Both the position numbers and the translations under genes were made by a program. Positions 1 to 9,263 of a stretch of 64,000 nt of DNA are shown here, piece by piece (within the stretch, counting starts at the first letter, position 1; each line of letters begins with the position of its first letter). The notes under the pieces were generated by a model, which did not search any database, was not told where the DNA came from, and was given only the letters and a program-made list of their open reading frames with translations. Origin of the DNA: GCA-002050365 sp038235165. GTDB lineage: Bacteria; Acidobacteriota; Blastocatellia; Pyrinomonadales; Pyrinomonadaceae. Location of the stretch: positions 1 through 64,000 of the forward strand of contig JBBSUG010000024.1 in NCBI GenBank assembly GCA_038235165.1, written 5' to 3'.

Positions 1-610
1 CAATGAAGCGGGTTATACGTTCAGCATCGCCTTTAATTCCGCTTTGCTGACCAATCCGAGTGTCGTCATCGGCAACAGCGGCGGCGATGTTCTGTTTAAT
101 GCGAACAATCCCGGTCAGATCGGTTTCTCGGTGACGACTTTTACGGGCGGAACTATCGCCGCCGGAAATAACAAAACCCTCGTCACCGTCACCTTCACGG
201 TGGCGGCGGGCGCACAACCGGGAACAGTCCCGATTACGTTTACGGATACACCGGCACGACGAAAAGCATCGCCGGTTGACCCGAACTTCCCGATCACACA
301 GCCGACTTATATGGGCGGCACGATTACGATTGGCGGAGCAACGGCAGCGGGCGCGAGTATCAGCGGACGAGTCCTTACGGCGAACGGACGCGGCATCAGA
401 AATGTGCTGATGACTATGACTGATGCGAACGGCAACAGCCGCACGGCGATAACGACGGCGTTCGGCTATTACCTGTTCGATAATGTGGCGACGGGCGCGG
501 CATACATTATCGAAGCCAAAGCCAAACGCTACAAATTCGCACAACCGACTCAGATTAGAAATGTCAGCGGTGATATTGACGATGTAATTTTCACAGCGGA
601 TGGGTTCTAA
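1..610 (+). CDS. Secreted surface protein, cohesin-like plus carboxypeptidase-regulatory domain (C-terminal part)
   Basis: The gene is cut by the window edge: the frame is open from base 2 and ends in TAA at 608-610, so any start inside the window (such as the TTG at 44) is only apparent. The first 110 residues or so are Gly/Thr-rich beta-strand sequence (VTVTFTVAAGA, PITFTDTPARR) like the cohesin-type domains of acidobacterial surface proteins. The last 80 residues (SISGRVLTANGRGIRN, FGYYLFDNVATG) match the carboxypeptidase regulatory-like fold, a small beta-sandwich that often ends exported proteins. The role of the whole protein cannot be told. A terminator follows. Confidence 0.7.
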   Translation, partial: NEAGYTFSIAFNSALLTNPSVVIGNSGGDVLFNANNPGQIGFSVTTFTGGTIAAGNNKTLVTVTFTVAAGAQPGTVPITFTDTPARRKASPVDPNFPITQPTYMGGTITIGGATAAGASISGRVLTANGRGIRNVLMTMTDANGNSRTAITTAFGYYLFDNVATGAAYIIEAKAKRYKFAQPTQIRNVSGDIDDVIFTADGF

Positions 611-642
611 ACTTTTTCACCTCATAACCTCATCTCAATTAG

Positions 643-677
643 AAAAGGGCAAGTTTGTCGGCTTGTCCTTTTTTTCT
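643..677 (+). terminator. Rho-independent terminator after the surface-protein gene
   Basis: An 11-bp stem (643-653 with 662-672, one G-U pair) is followed by a run of seven T. It lies 33 bp after the stop codon of the upstream gene. Confidence 0.8.
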
Positions 678-829
678 TGTAACAGATGTTACGCCCCGGT
701 CAGTTTTCTCGCTTTGCAAAACGTTGATTACGGAACACTAATTTGAAACTATTTCCGATCTTTGACAGTATTAACAAGCAAAACTTTTTTCAAAAGTAAT
801 AAATCCAAAATTTTCAGGAGACTTGAACA

Positions 830-2494
830 ATGTTAAAACGTAGATTGTTGAGCATATTTTTGCTGTACGCTTTTTTGATTCCGACGATGGCGTTCGGGCA
901 GACGGCGGCACCGGCGGTTTATAAAGCACCGGATGATGTGATCGCTAAGATTAAGGAAGAAGGCTCGAAAAATTCGCAGGTGATGAATACTTTGAGTTAT
1001 TTGACCGATGTCATCGGCGGCAGATTGACCAATTCGCCGGGGATGCGCCGCGCTAATGCCTGGACGCGCGACGAGATGAAGAAATGGGGAATGCAGAACG
1101 CCCATCTCGAAGCGTGGGGACCGTTCGGGCGCGGCTGGGAATTGAAGGATTTTAAGGCGGAAGTCGTCGAACCGCAGACGATTCCGGTCAGTGCTTACCC
1201 GAAAGCGTGGTCGCCTTCGACTAAAGGCGCGATCACCGGCGAGGTCGTCTATTTTGACGCGAAAACCGATGAGGATTTCGCTAAGTTTAAAGGTCAATTG
1301 AAGGGTAAAATCGTGCTGATGTCGCCGCTGCGCGAAGTTAAACCCGAAGACAAAGCGATGATGGCGCGTTATACGGATGAAGAATTGATGAAAATGACGG
1401 AAGCTCCCGATCCGGCGAGCGTTCAGCGTCCGCAGCGAGCCGATCAACCGCAGATGACACCGCAGATGTTGGAACGCTTAAAAGGCTTTATGACGGGTCT
1501 GAAAGCAATGAATTTTCTGCTTGACGAAGGCGCGGCAGTCGTCGTTGACAGCAGTTCGAGAGGAACGGGCGGCACGATTTTCGTTGCCGGGGCAAGCGTC
1601 GCCCAGCCGGTTCCCGAAAATCCGGCAGATTTGTTCAGCCGTCGCGCTGATCGTCTGTCGCCGCAGGACAAAGCCGCCGAAGGCAAAATGCTGCCGCAGA
1701 TGACGATGGCGATTGAAGATTACAATCGTCTCGTGCGGATGATAAAATTCGGCGTGAAACCGAAAATGACGGTCAATATTGACGCGAAGTATTACGATGA
1801 TGATTTGATGGGTTACAACACGGTTGCCGAAATTCCGGGAACCGACCCGAAATTAAAAGATGAAATCGTGATGATGGGCGGACATCTCGATTCGTGGCAT
1901 TCTTCGACGGGCGCAACCGATAACGCCGCTGGAAGTGCAGTGGCAATGGAAGCTGCCCGAATCATTTTGGCTTCCGGGTTAAAACCGCGCCGAACGATTC
2001 GCGTCGCGCTGTGGTCGGGCGAAGAACAGGGGTTATACGGTTCGCGGGCGTATGTCAAAGAACATTTCGGCGAAATGACCGGCGAAGGTGCAAAACGTGA
2101 ACTAACCAAAACTTCCGATTACGAAAAACTTTCCGCCTATTACAATCTCGACAACGGTACGGGCAGAATCCGCGGCGTGTATATGCAGGGAAATGCCGCC
2201 GTCGCGCCGATTTTCAAACAGTGGCTGATGCCTTTTGCCGATATGGACGCGAAAACCTTGACGCTCGCCAACACGGGCGGCACGGATCATCTTTCATTTG
2301 ACGGAATCGGTCTGCCGGGTTTCCAGTTTATTCAGGACGAAATCGAATACGGCACACGAACACACCACTCGAATCAGGACAATTACGACCGTATTCAAGC
2401 CGATGATATGAAACAGGCATCAACAATTATGGCGGCATTCGTTTATCAAACGGCAATGATGGACGGAAAAATTCCGCGCAAAGAAATGAAATAA
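830..2494 (+). CDS. M28 family zinc metallopeptidase, secreted
   Basis: A 554-residue exported aminopeptidase or carboxypeptidase of the M28 family. A signal peptide covers about residues 1-23 (cleavage after AFGQ). Residues 110-330 resemble a PA-type insert. The C-terminal catalytic domain carries the two-zinc ligand set: H352 in GGHLDSW, D364 in TDNAAG, the E398-E399 pair in SGEEQG, D441 in YYNLDNGTG and H513 in the HHSNQDNYD segment. All metal ligands are present, so activity is expected. The ATG at 830 follows an AGGAG at 816-820. The gene stands alone between two terminators. Its substrate is not evident; the family removes N-terminal or C-terminal residues from peptides. Confidence 0.92.
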   Translation: MLKRRLLSIFLLYAFLIPTMAFGQTAAPAVYKAPDDVIAKIKEEGSKNSQVMNTLSYLTDVIGGRLTNSPGMRRANAWTRDEMKKWGMQNAHLEAWGPFGRGWELKDFKAEVVEPQTIPVSAYPKAWSPSTKGAITGEVVYFDAKTDEDFAKFKGQLKGKIVLMSPLREVKPEDKAMMARYTDEELMKMTEAPDPASVQRPQRADQPQMTPQMLERLKGFMTGLKAMNFLLDEGAAVVVDSSSRGTGGTIFVAGASVAQPVPENPADLFSRRADRLSPQDKAAEGKMLPQMTMAIEDYNRLVRMIKFGVKPKMTVNIDAKYYDDDLMGYNTVAEIPGTDPKLKDEIVMMGGHLDSWHSSTGATDNAAGSAVAMEAARIILASGLKPRRTIRVALWSGEEQGLYGSRAYVKEHFGEMTGEGAKRELTKTSDYEKLSAYYNLDNGTGRIRGVYMQGNAAVAPIFKQWLMPFADMDAKTLTLANTGGTDHLSFDGIGLPGFQFIQDEIEYGTRTHHSNQDNYDRIQADDMKQASTIMAAFVYQTAMMDGKIPRKEMK

Positions 2495-2517
2495 AAACTG
2501 TAAGCAGACAAAATCAA

Positions 2518-2551
2518 GGGGCGAAGGTTGAAAAAACTTTCGCCTTTTTTG
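2518..2551 (+). terminator. Rho-independent terminator after the M28 peptidase gene
   Basis: A 10-bp stem (2520-2529 with 2535-2544, containing G-U pairs) is followed by six T. Confidence 0.8.
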
Positions 2552-2841
2552 TTTGACATAATCAATATCACATCACGGATTTCCTGTCCGAGCGTCAAAG
2601 CGAATTGGTTGCTGTCGGGCGGGCGACTGTGTGAGAAAAGTTTTTCAATGGTGTTTTGAGTTTAAACGTGAAACACACTTTAACGCATAACTTAAAAAAC
2701 GATTTGTTTTGATACTTTTGCTGTCACTGCCGCTTCTAAAGAAAACTCGTGCAAGTTTAGTTCGGTTTCACCGTCAATTTAGAGTGGTAATGGCATCGGC
2801 AAATTTGTTTTTGATTCGGCTTGAATCTTGATGAGGTAAAT
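2552..2841. other. Non-coding gap
   Basis: About 290 bp without a convincing gene. It starts with a TTGACA at 2553-2558 that has no good -10 box behind it. I see no RNA gene or repeat. Confidence 0.4.
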
Positions 2842-3678
2842 ATGAAATATGTTTCGGCAGTAATTTTTGTTCTTTTGTTTAGTCTCGGAATTTATTCGCA
2901 GGATAAAATCGTGCTGATCGCGCACAATAATTTTCTGGTCGGCGGAACGCAAAACGGGAAATGGATGACGGAGGCAGAAGTATTGACGAACATAAAGAAA
3001 CCGACCAAATTTTTCGGGTTCGATTCTTTTAAAAATGAAAAACCTTCCGAAATTTACGGGACAATGAGCGATATGATGGGATGTGGAGCATATTTTTTTC
3101 ATTTTGGCGGAACGGCAGACATTCCTAAAGAAGTTTCTTTTGATGAGAGTTTGAAACCGAAACTGGCAATCAGCGCAGCTGCCAATTGGAATCCGCTGCC
3201 GCGAATGCCGAAAAAACTCGATCTCACGAGTAAAATCTATCAAAAAATCGCGCTCGATTTTCTCACAACCAAGGGATTAAACATCAAAGGTGTAGAACTC
3301 GAAAACGCTTTTTCGGTTGATCTCGAAGGCGACGGCAGCGACGAGATTTTTCTCGAGGCGACGACTTACAAAGATAAAGCCGGCGATATTTATTTTCCCT
3401 CCGCCCGCGCCGGTGATTATTCGTTTGTTCTGATGAGAAAAATAATCAACGGCAAACCGAAAGACTTTTTGATCGAGGGCGAATTCAGCCCGAAAAAACC
3501 GGCGATTGAAGATTATATCAGCGAGTTCGATTTGTCGGCGTTTGCCGATCTCAACGGTGACGGGAAAATGGAAGTGATTCTCAAAGGTTTGTATTCATAT
3601 GGCGGCGAATCAACGGAGATTTTTGAGTTGGGTAAGGGCAGTTTGAAAGAAGTTTTGTCGGTCGAATGCGGTGATTGA
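2842..3678 (+). CDS. Exported protein of unknown function with Asp-rich (FG-GAP-like) motifs
   Basis: A 278-residue protein. The frame is open from a TTG at 2821, but the ATG at 2842 is preferred because it begins a clean signal peptide (MKYVSAVIFVLLFSLG, cleavage near YSQ) and has GAGGT just upstream. Two segments, VDLEGDGSDEIFLE near residue 160 and FADLNGDGKMEVIL near 240, carry the DxDGDGxxE pattern of VCBS/FG-GAP-type repeats, which bind calcium in integrin-like propellers. Only two units are seen, so a full propeller is unlikely. I do not recognise the family. It probably acts in the periplasm or outside the cell. Confidence 0.6.
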   Translation: MKYVSAVIFVLLFSLGIYSQDKIVLIAHNNFLVGGTQNGKWMTEAEVLTNIKKPTKFFGFDSFKNEKPSEIYGTMSDMMGCGAYFFHFGGTADIPKEVSFDESLKPKLAISAAANWNPLPRMPKKLDLTSKIYQKIALDFLTTKGLNIKGVELENAFSVDLEGDGSDEIFLEATTYKDKAGDIYFPSARAGDYSFVLMRKIINGKPKDFLIEGEFSPKKPAIEDYISEFDLSAFADLNGDGKMEVILKGLYSYGGESTEIFELGKGSLKEVLSVECGD

Positions 3679-3699
3679 CCGAACTATCAGAAAGAAACG

Positions 3700-3768
3700 C
3701 GGGCGAAAGTTGAGCGATATAATTTCTGTTGATATTGCAAACAAAGAAATTTTGCTTGCTTTCGCCCG
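3700..3768 (+). terminator. Long nested hairpin between two secreted-protein genes
   Basis: A perfect 10-bp inverted repeat (3700-3709 with 3759-3768) encloses a second 7-bp one (3721-3727 with 3745-3751). It begins 21 bp after one gene and ends 9 bp before the next start. No clear T-run follows, so it may act as an attenuator or RNA-stability element rather than a plain terminator. Confidence 0.4.
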
Positions 3769-3777
3769 TTTATTAAT

Positions 3778-4683
3778 ATGATCCAAATATCTAAGTTTTT
3801 TTCAGTTTTTTTGCTTTTATCAGCGTTGCTTTTCGGAAACGCTGCCGCGCAAGTTGTCAAAAATAATCCAAATCAAAAAACGGAACAAAAATCCGACGAA
3901 TTTTTAGGCTTAAAACTGCGCCCGGAAGTTCGAGCAATCGTCAAAGAAATTGAGCAGAAATCGGGCAGAAAAGTTTTCCGGCAGTTTACCGAAATGAAGG
4001 AATTTATGTTCGGTGCGAGTTATGTCGCCGAAGACGGTTCGCCAGTCGTTTTAGCTGATTATGGTTTGAAAGACGATCCGAAAAAACTAGAAACCGTCGT
4101 CGCTCACGAACTTTTGCATCTCCGTCTGCGCGTCAGCGGTTATCCGACGTTTCAGTTTTCGGAAAGCGTCAATACCGCCAAAGGACGGGCGATTGACACG
4201 GAACAGGACACGCTCAACGATGTCACGAGTTTGATCGAACACCAGATTTTCAAAGCCGATATGGAGCGGTTCGGTTTATATAAATACGTTGATCTGGCAG
4301 GCGATACCGCCGCCGTTGCAAAGAAAAACAAGAGCCGGGACGAAGGACAATCCGACGGCATAAATTACGCCCGCGCGATCTTGGAATATCAGAATGCAGC
4401 AGACATTGCCGAAGTGCGAAAAATTTACACGGCAAATAAATGGACGCGGGCTTTGCGCGACGGTGAAGCGATTGCCGTATTTATCAAAACGGCGAATATC
4501 CGTGCGCCGAAAGATGTGGACACGATTTTTTTAAAATGTCTCTCACAGCTTTTTCCGCTGCCGGGTTCCGTTTATAATTACAAATTAACGCTTGCTCCGA
4601 ATAAAAAAGTCGAACGACTGATGATCGTTAGCATTGCGCGGCGGAAGGCAGCGGCGCGAAAGAGTCCGTCGAAACGAAACTGA
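3778..4683 (+). CDS. Exported HExxH protein, putative zinc metallopeptidase
   Basis: A 301-residue protein with an N-terminal signal peptide (hydrophobic 8-23, cleavage near AAAQ). Residues 107-114 read VAHELLHL, the HExxH signature of zincins, with H110, E111 and H114 as likely metal and catalytic residues. The downstream helix with EQDTLNDVTSLIEHQIF could supply the third ligand, but I cannot assign it to a named peptidase family. The ATG at 3778 has no visible Shine-Dalgarno sequence and lies 9 bp after a long hairpin. The stop is only 7 bp before the NHL-repeat gene, so the two are probably co-transcribed. Confidence 0.55.
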   Translation: MIQISKFFSVFLLLSALLFGNAAAQVVKNNPNQKTEQKSDEFLGLKLRPEVRAIVKEIEQKSGRKVFRQFTEMKEFMFGASYVAEDGSPVVLADYGLKDDPKKLETVVAHELLHLRLRVSGYPTFQFSESVNTAKGRAIDTEQDTLNDVTSLIEHQIFKADMERFGLYKYVDLAGDTAAVAKKNKSRDEGQSDGINYARAILEYQNAADIAEVRKIYTANKWTRALRDGEAIAVFIKTANIRAPKDVDTIFLKCLSQLFPLPGSVYNYKLTLAPNKKVERLMIVSIARRKAAARKSPSKRN

Positions 4684-4690
4684 TAAATAT

Positions 4691-5884
4691 ATGAAGGCTC
4701 TGATTTGTCCGCAGTGCGGCGGGAAAATGACGGATTACACGCCGTCTGATACTTTCGCTGTCTGCGGTTACTGCGGAACAAAATTCGTGATTGAACGCGA
4801 ACCGCCGAAACCTCCGCCGTTTGCGCCGACTCCCGCACGGCTGAACGCTGCGATGTCGCCGCAACAGCTTTTGATGACGATTGCCGCCTGTGCCGCCATC
4901 GGTTTGGGTTTAATAATTTTCATCGTGATTGTTTCAAATAAAAAGAATCAGCCGGAAACTCCTTACGTTGGTTACACACCGCCGACACCGAGAACTTTAT
5001 ATACGCCGCCGCCTTCACCGACTCCGACCCCGAACTTAAATCTGCTCGAATTCGGCGGCAAAGGCACTGGCAACGGTCTTTTTAACGATGCCGATTCGAT
5101 TGCGGTTGACGGGCAGGGCAGAATTTACGTCGGCGACGATTCTCTGCGCGTGCAGCAGTTTGACGCGCAGGGGAAATTTTTGAAGTTGTGGCAAATTCCG
5201 TCTCAAACAAAATTCTACCGCCGCGCGCGAACAATTCAAAAAGTTGCGGTTGATCAGGATAATCGGCTGTATGTGCTGGTTGGCGGAACGCTTTTAATCT
5301 ACGAAAATGACGGCAGCGAACCGTCGAACACGCTCGAATCCGCGCCGAGCGCATTACAGGATTTCGCGCTGCGAAGCGATGGCGGAATTTTGATTATGTC
5401 TAACAATGGCAGCATCGAAACACTGATTATTCTCAACAAAAACAAAAAATTGATTCGCTCGATCAAAGGTTTTCACACTGATACCGCCGACGCTTCGATG
5501 TCACCGGCATCGGTTGGTCTGGCGGCGATTCGCATTGCCGTTGACGGCACAGGCAATATCTATTCGATTTACGCGCTCGGCGATTTGGGTAGCTATCAGC
5601 TTTCATACAACCCGGAAGATTTTATGACTTTTCGCTTTACGCCTGAAGGCAGATACGTTAATAAATTTTTTCAAACGATGAATTCCGTCGGCATCGAAGT
5701 TGATAATCAAAGCCGCATTTACATCTCCAACAATAAGAGCATCATCGTCTATTCCAACATCGGCGAATCTTTCAGTTTGATTAACAATTTAGCGGGTGTC
5801 AACGCTTTTGCGCTCGACAAAGAAAATAATGTTTATATCGTTCACAACGACCTGGTTATCAAACGCGCCGCCGTGCAGCAATAA
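4691..5884 (+). CDS. Zinc-ribbon, single-TM, NHL-repeat protein
   Basis: A 397-residue membrane protein. The ATG at 4691 is preferred over upstream in-frame codons because it starts directly with a zinc ribbon (CPQCGG ... CGYCGT, about residues 5-31). A Pro-rich stretch, one TM helix (about 60-80) and a Pro/Thr linker follow. The rest reads as NHL-type beta-propeller blades (DSIAVDGQGRIYVGDDSLRVQQF and similar units). Topology is probably ribbon inside and propeller outside. The function is unknown; NHL propellers usually bind proteins or polysaccharides. The gene ends within a few bases of a long palindrome. Confidence 0.6.
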   Translation: MKALICPQCGGKMTDYTPSDTFAVCGYCGTKFVIEREPPKPPPFAPTPARLNAAMSPQQLLMTIAACAAIGLGLIIFIVIVSNKKNQPETPYVGYTPPTPRTLYTPPPSPTPTPNLNLLEFGGKGTGNGLFNDADSIAVDGQGRIYVGDDSLRVQQFDAQGKFLKLWQIPSQTKFYRRARTIQKVAVDQDNRLYVLVGGTLLIYENDGSEPSNTLESAPSALQDFALRSDGGILIMSNNGSIETLIILNKNKKLIRSIKGFHTDTADASMSPASVGLAAIRIAVDGTGNIYSIYALGDLGSYQLSYNPEDFMTFRFTPEGRYVNKFFQTMNSVGIEVDNQSRIYISNNKSIIVYSNIGESFSLINNLAGVNAFALDKENNVYIVHNDLVIKRAAVQQ

Positions 5885-5949
5885 TGCAAAAACCTGGACG
5901 AAGTAAGGGCGACATCGTATCACGCCCTTACTTCGTCCGAGCTTCTGCA
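5885..5949. repeat. Long palindrome, copy 1 (GACGAAGTAAG family)
   Basis: A perfect 16-bp stem (5896-5911 with 5923-5938) and an 11-nt loop, inside outer arms that begin with TGCA and end with TTCTGCA. It sits between the stops of two convergent genes, and its right arm encodes the last residues of the GNAT protein. A second copy with the same core and borders lies at 47099-47164. It may serve as a bidirectional terminator. Confidence 0.75.
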
Positions 5950-6422
5950 TAAAAATTTAAATCGAGTTCCAAATAAAGCGTTTCATCGTATGGGTTTTGA
6001 TAATAAGCCGGAACTTGACGAAATCCGTGCGATTCGTAAATTTTAACGGCTTGTGCCATTTTACCGGGCAGCGTGTCGAGCCGCATTTTTTGGTAACCGA
6101 TCAAACGCGCTTCTTCGATCACTTTTTCGATGAGTTTAACGCCCAACCCCGCACCGCGAAATTCGTCGCGCAGGTAAAGCCGTTTCATCTCGCAAGTGTT
6201 TTCTTCTAACTTTCGCAGGGCGATACAACCGGCGATTGCGTTGTCAACCGAAGCCAATAAAAGCCGCCCGTCCGGTTTCGCGTACTTGCCGGGTAAGTTG
6301 GCAACTTCCGCTTCAAACCCCTGAAAACAAATATCGAGATTGAGCCATTTTTCGTATTCGCGGAACAGGCGGCGAATTTGTTCGATTTGTTCGGCGTTCT
6401 CAGCCTGAAAAATTTTGATCAT
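5928..6422 (-). CDS. GNAT family N-acetyltransferase
   Basis: A 164-residue GCN5-type acetyltransferase. The acetyl-CoA pyrophosphate loop is RGAGLG near residue 113, after the beta-4 strand MKRLYLRDEFRG, and the C-terminal motif B (KIYESHGF) is intact. The start overlaps the stop of ribE by four bases (ATGA), so both are translated from one message. The substrate cannot be predicted. The last codons run into the palindrome at 5885-5949. Confidence 0.88.
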   Translation of the reverse strand: MIKIFQAENAEQIEQIRRLFREYEKWLNLDICFQGFEAEVANLPGKYAKPDGRLLLASVDNAIAGCIALRKLEENTCEMKRLYLRDEFRGAGLGVKLIEKVIEEARLIGYQKMRLDTLPGKMAQAVKIYESHGFRQVPAYYQNPYDETLYLELDLNFYAEARTK

Positions 6423-7069
6423 ACAAAGCCGAGGTCGTGCAGTTTTTCCATCGTGATGTTTTCATTTTTCTTTTCCGCTTTGCCGTAAAGCAGTATTCGT
6501 TCGACGTATTTGGCGATCACGTCAACTTCCAAATTGACCGCCGCACCGTTTGGTAGACTCGATAAATTCGTCAATTCCCACGTTTTCGGAATCACCGCGA
6601 TTTCAAAATAGTCGTCTGTCAAATTTGCAATCGTCAGCGAAATTCCCTCGACCGAAACCGAACCTTTTTCAACCAGATACTGCCGGATTTCCGCCGGAAA
6701 CGCGACGCGCACCGTCCAGAAATCGCCGTCCTGTTGCGCCTGCAAAAACTTTCCGCGAGCATCAACGTGACCCTGGACGATATGACCGCCGAGCCGCGTT
6801 GCTGGCGTGACGGCGCGTTCGAGATTGACCTTCGAGTTCATTTGCAACCCGCCGAGCGTCGAACAGTTCAAAGTCTCCTGCGAAACATCCGCCGAAAACT
6901 CATTTGCCGTGATCTTCAAAGCCGTCAGACAAACGCCATTGACGGCAATCGAATCGCCCTCGGCAGTTTGGTCGGTAACGATTTTCGCGGCGATTTTTAA
7001 TTTCGCTCCGCCCGCGTGTTTTTCGAGAGCGGTAATCTTTCCCAATTCTTCGATAATTCCGGTAAACAT
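6419..7069 (-). CDS. ribE: Riboflavin synthase, alpha subunit
   Basis: A 216-residue enzyme that converts two 6,7-dimethyl-8-ribityllumazines into riboflavin plus the pyrimidinedione. It opens with the family-typical MFTGIIEELG and has two lumazine-binding barrels: about 1-95 (GDSIAVNGVCLT) and 96-195 (GHIVQGHVD, GSVSVEGISLT). A 20-residue C-terminal tail follows. No other rib gene is near, and I could not see an FMN riboswitch in the 120-bp leader. That leader borders the left end of an integrated element, so its native promoter may have been changed by the insertion. Confidence 0.95.
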   Translation of the reverse strand: MFTGIIEELGKITALEKHAGGAKLKIAAKIVTDQTAEGDSIAVNGVCLTALKITANEFSADVSQETLNCSTLGGLQMNSKVNLERAVTPATRLGGHIVQGHVDARGKFLQAQQDGDFWTVRVAFPAEIRQYLVEKGSVSVEGISLTIANLTDDYFEIAVIPKTWELTNLSSLPNGAAVNLEVDVIAKYVERILLYGKAEKKNENITMEKLHDLGFV

Positions 7070-7190
7070 AAAATTCCTTTTTATTTATTCGGCTAAACCT
7101 TTTATTTACAATTACTTACAAGTTAATTCAAGTTGCACAAAAACCTTTATGTATCTAACTATGTAGCCGGTTGCTGCAACTTTGCCTTTT

Positions 7191-8246
7191 TTAGACTGCT
7201 TTTGCTTTCCTTTTCTGCATTTGGTTTGCCGCGTCCTTTTTGATTGATTCCGACGGATGCGCGTATCTTGTCACTTCGTCAAGCGATGAATGCCCGAGCA
7301 TCGAAGCCAGGGTTAAAAGATCAACTCCGTTTTCTAAAACCCGCGTCGCAAAAGTATGGCGGCAATCATACATCCGAAACTTTAGGTTTGCCCGTGTTAT
7401 CGCAGTTTGATGTTGATCGTTTAGCTGATAAGTGGACGTTTCGCCGTCGCGGTCGCCTTTCGGGAAAAGACATTCCCCGGTGAAGCGGTCAATTCTCAAT
7501 TTCAAAATCTTTGTTGTCCGGTCCGACAACCAAACTTTTCGATTTGACGATTTTGTCTTACTGCCGACGATCTGCAAAAAACCTTGTTCAAGATTAACAT
7601 TTTGACGCTTCAATTCGTAAACCTCACTTGGACGCATCCCGGTTGCCAGCATCAAAGCGGCGGCATCTTGAAGCGGCTGTGGACAAGCTAACAGGTAGAG
7701 TTTTTCTTCGTCGTCTGAAATGACGTGAAAACTTCTCTCATTCGGCGCAAGCTGTTTTATATCACGCGCCGGACTCTTACTTAAAACGTCCTTTGACACC
7801 AGCCGTTTGAAAATTGTTTTCAGTGCAATCAACTCTAAATTGACCGTATCACGGGTTACGGGTTTGCCGGTCTTTTGCGAAGTTTGCCGGGAACGCCAAC
7901 GGATAAATTTCTCTACGTCTTTCGGTTCGATGCGGTCAACCTTTGTTTCTTTGAAGTATATTTTCAAAGACTGGCAAGAATATCTGATACGGACAAATGA
8001 ATTCGGCTTTTGAGCGTGTTCGACTTCCGACATTTTCAAAAAGTCTTCGACCGCGCGGCTAAACGCCGGTGCTTTTTGTTTCGGTTTGATTCCGATCTTA
8101 CCCAAAGCAAGCTGCGTGCGATATGCCGACTCAACCGTCAAAGCATCGCGTTTATTGGTAACTTGCGAAGACTTTTGAATCAATTCGCCGTTGAAGTAAA
8201 ACTTAAACCACCAGTATTTTGAATTTTCCCGTTTGAATAATGACAT
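7191..8246 (-). CDS. Tyrosine recombinase, element integrase
   Basis: A 351-residue phage-type integrase that would insert and excise the element. The start at 8246 (MSLFKRENSKYWW) is chosen because AGGAAG lies upstream and the family starts there; a longer frame to 8312 overlaps the neighbouring gene. It has an N-terminal arm-binding part (about 5-60), a SAM-like core-binding domain (about 65-150) and a catalytic domain with R205 in ATGMRPSEV, the YDCRHTFATR box (R296), LGH (H319) and the final Tyr in TRYAH (Y328). The first box-II His is Tyr, as in many active members. The stop codon marks the left end of the element. Confidence 0.95.
   Translation of the reverse strand: MSLFKRENSKYWWFKFYFNGELIQKSSQVTNKRDALTVESAYRTQLALGKIGIKPKQKAPAFSRAVEDFLKMSEVEHAQKPNSFVRIRYSCQSLKIYFKETKVDRIEPKDVEKFIRWRSRQTSQKTGKPVTRDTVNLELIALKTIFKRLVSKDVLSKSPARDIKQLAPNERSFHVISDDEEKLYLLACPQPLQDAAALMLATGMRPSEVYELKRQNVNLEQGFLQIVGSKTKSSNRKVWLSDRTTKILKLRIDRFTGECLFPKGDRDGETSTYQLNDQHQTAITRANLKFRMYDCRHTFATRVLENGVDLLTLASMLGHSSLDEVTRYAHPSESIKKDAANQMQKRKAKAV
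7192..7207 (-). repeat. Terminal inverted repeat, left copy
   Basis: On the minus strand this reads AAGCAAAAGCAGTCTA and encodes the last integrase residues and part of its stop codon. The same 16 bases occur on the plus strand at 18580-18595. Confidence 0.6.
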
Positions 8247-8247
8247 T

Positions 8248-9120
8248 TTATTTTTGCTTCCTTTCGTTTTGATAACAATTACATCTCGTATTTGGGCGAA
8301 TGCACTTCTCACAGTATGGAGTTCTGTCGTTTTTGTATCTTTGTCTTCTACGCTCCGTATTTATTTGATCTTTATTTTTTTGCACAAACTTTTTCTGTCG
8401 CATTGAATTGCTGCATTCTTTACAAAATTCATTTTCTACGTTTTTGTTTAATCTTTTTAGCCAAAAAAAATCCTTGCAGTTTGAGCAATTCTTAATTCGT
8501 CTTATGTCTGCGCTATCACCGATTAAAACGTCAAACGGGAAATCGTATGCACCTTTTAGAACCCCATTGACAATGTTGAGCGAGTGAAATCTAAAACTAT
8601 GCAAAAAGTCTGTTAATTTTGCGCCTCGTGTGTCTTTCCATTCTCGAATTACTGGTTTGTTTTCTGTTTTGGTTGTTGGATAATTTAGATCACTCAATTC
8701 AATAATTTTATGAAGTCCTTCTCTCGCAGCCGAAGCCGAACTTATTGCTGACGTTAATTCGCGTAGCGGGTTGAACCAGTGTTCAGAGCGTTCATAGCGA
8801 GAGGCTCGCTCGCCCCGCTCAAATTCAACCCAAGAAACTTCCCATTTTTGCGGATGCGTCTCCGACATAATTTCTATCGTTTCACCATCCAGAAAAGCTA
8901 ACAATTTTGGGCAATGATTGAAAAAATCCTTTGGCAGAGTTTGAGTAAGTTCGGCAAATCTTCTTTTGGCTTGTTCTTTAGTTTTGGCTGCAAAAAGATG
9001 CTCTATGCCAATTTCGGACGCTAACGAATGAGGGAAGCCTTTAGGCAATGAGTTTGCCTGATTTATGACTTCGCCTATCTTCGGCGGGCATTCAGAAATC
9101 TTTTCTTTGGTTTTTGGCAT
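8248..9120 (-). CDS. Zinc-finger protein resembling the CGNR family
   Basis: A 290-residue cytoplasmic protein. The first 190 residues are mixed helices without a family I can name. Residues about 205-245 (IRRIKNCSNCKDFFWLKR ... FCKECSN) have the arrangement of CGNR-type zinc fingers, in which the finger follows a variable N-terminal domain. A second Cys cluster (YCEKCIRPNTRCNC) is close to the C-terminus. It lies immediately upstream of the integrase, whose Shine-Dalgarno sequence is inside this gene, so the two are probably one operon. It is divergent from the excisionase-like gene. A DNA-binding regulator is plausible but unproven. Confidence 0.55.
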   Translation of the reverse strand: MPKTKEKISECPPKIGEVINQANSLPKGFPHSLASEIGIEHLFAAKTKEQAKRRFAELTQTLPKDFFNHCPKLLAFLDGETIEIMSETHPQKWEVSWVEFERGERASRYERSEHWFNPLRELTSAISSASAAREGLHKIIELSDLNYPTTKTENKPVIREWKDTRGAKLTDFLHSFRFHSLNIVNGVLKGAYDFPFDVLIGDSADIRRIKNCSNCKDFFWLKRLNKNVENEFCKECSNSMRQKKFVQKNKDQINTERRRQRYKNDRTPYCEKCIRPNTRCNCYQNERKQK

Positions 9121-9263
9121 AACGCTTATTTTCCCTAAATAAAAAATAATGACTAAAGTGCAAACCGCAATTACTTGATAAGTCTCAATATATCTCTAAA
9201 ATACATCATAGATGCTTTAGAAAGCAGTGTCAATTTATGCGTTATACCAAATAGAGAAATTAA

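Noticed and set aside
7070..7190. FMN riboswitch upstream of ribE
   Set aside because: The leader is short and AT-rich and I could not find the conserved RFN elements.
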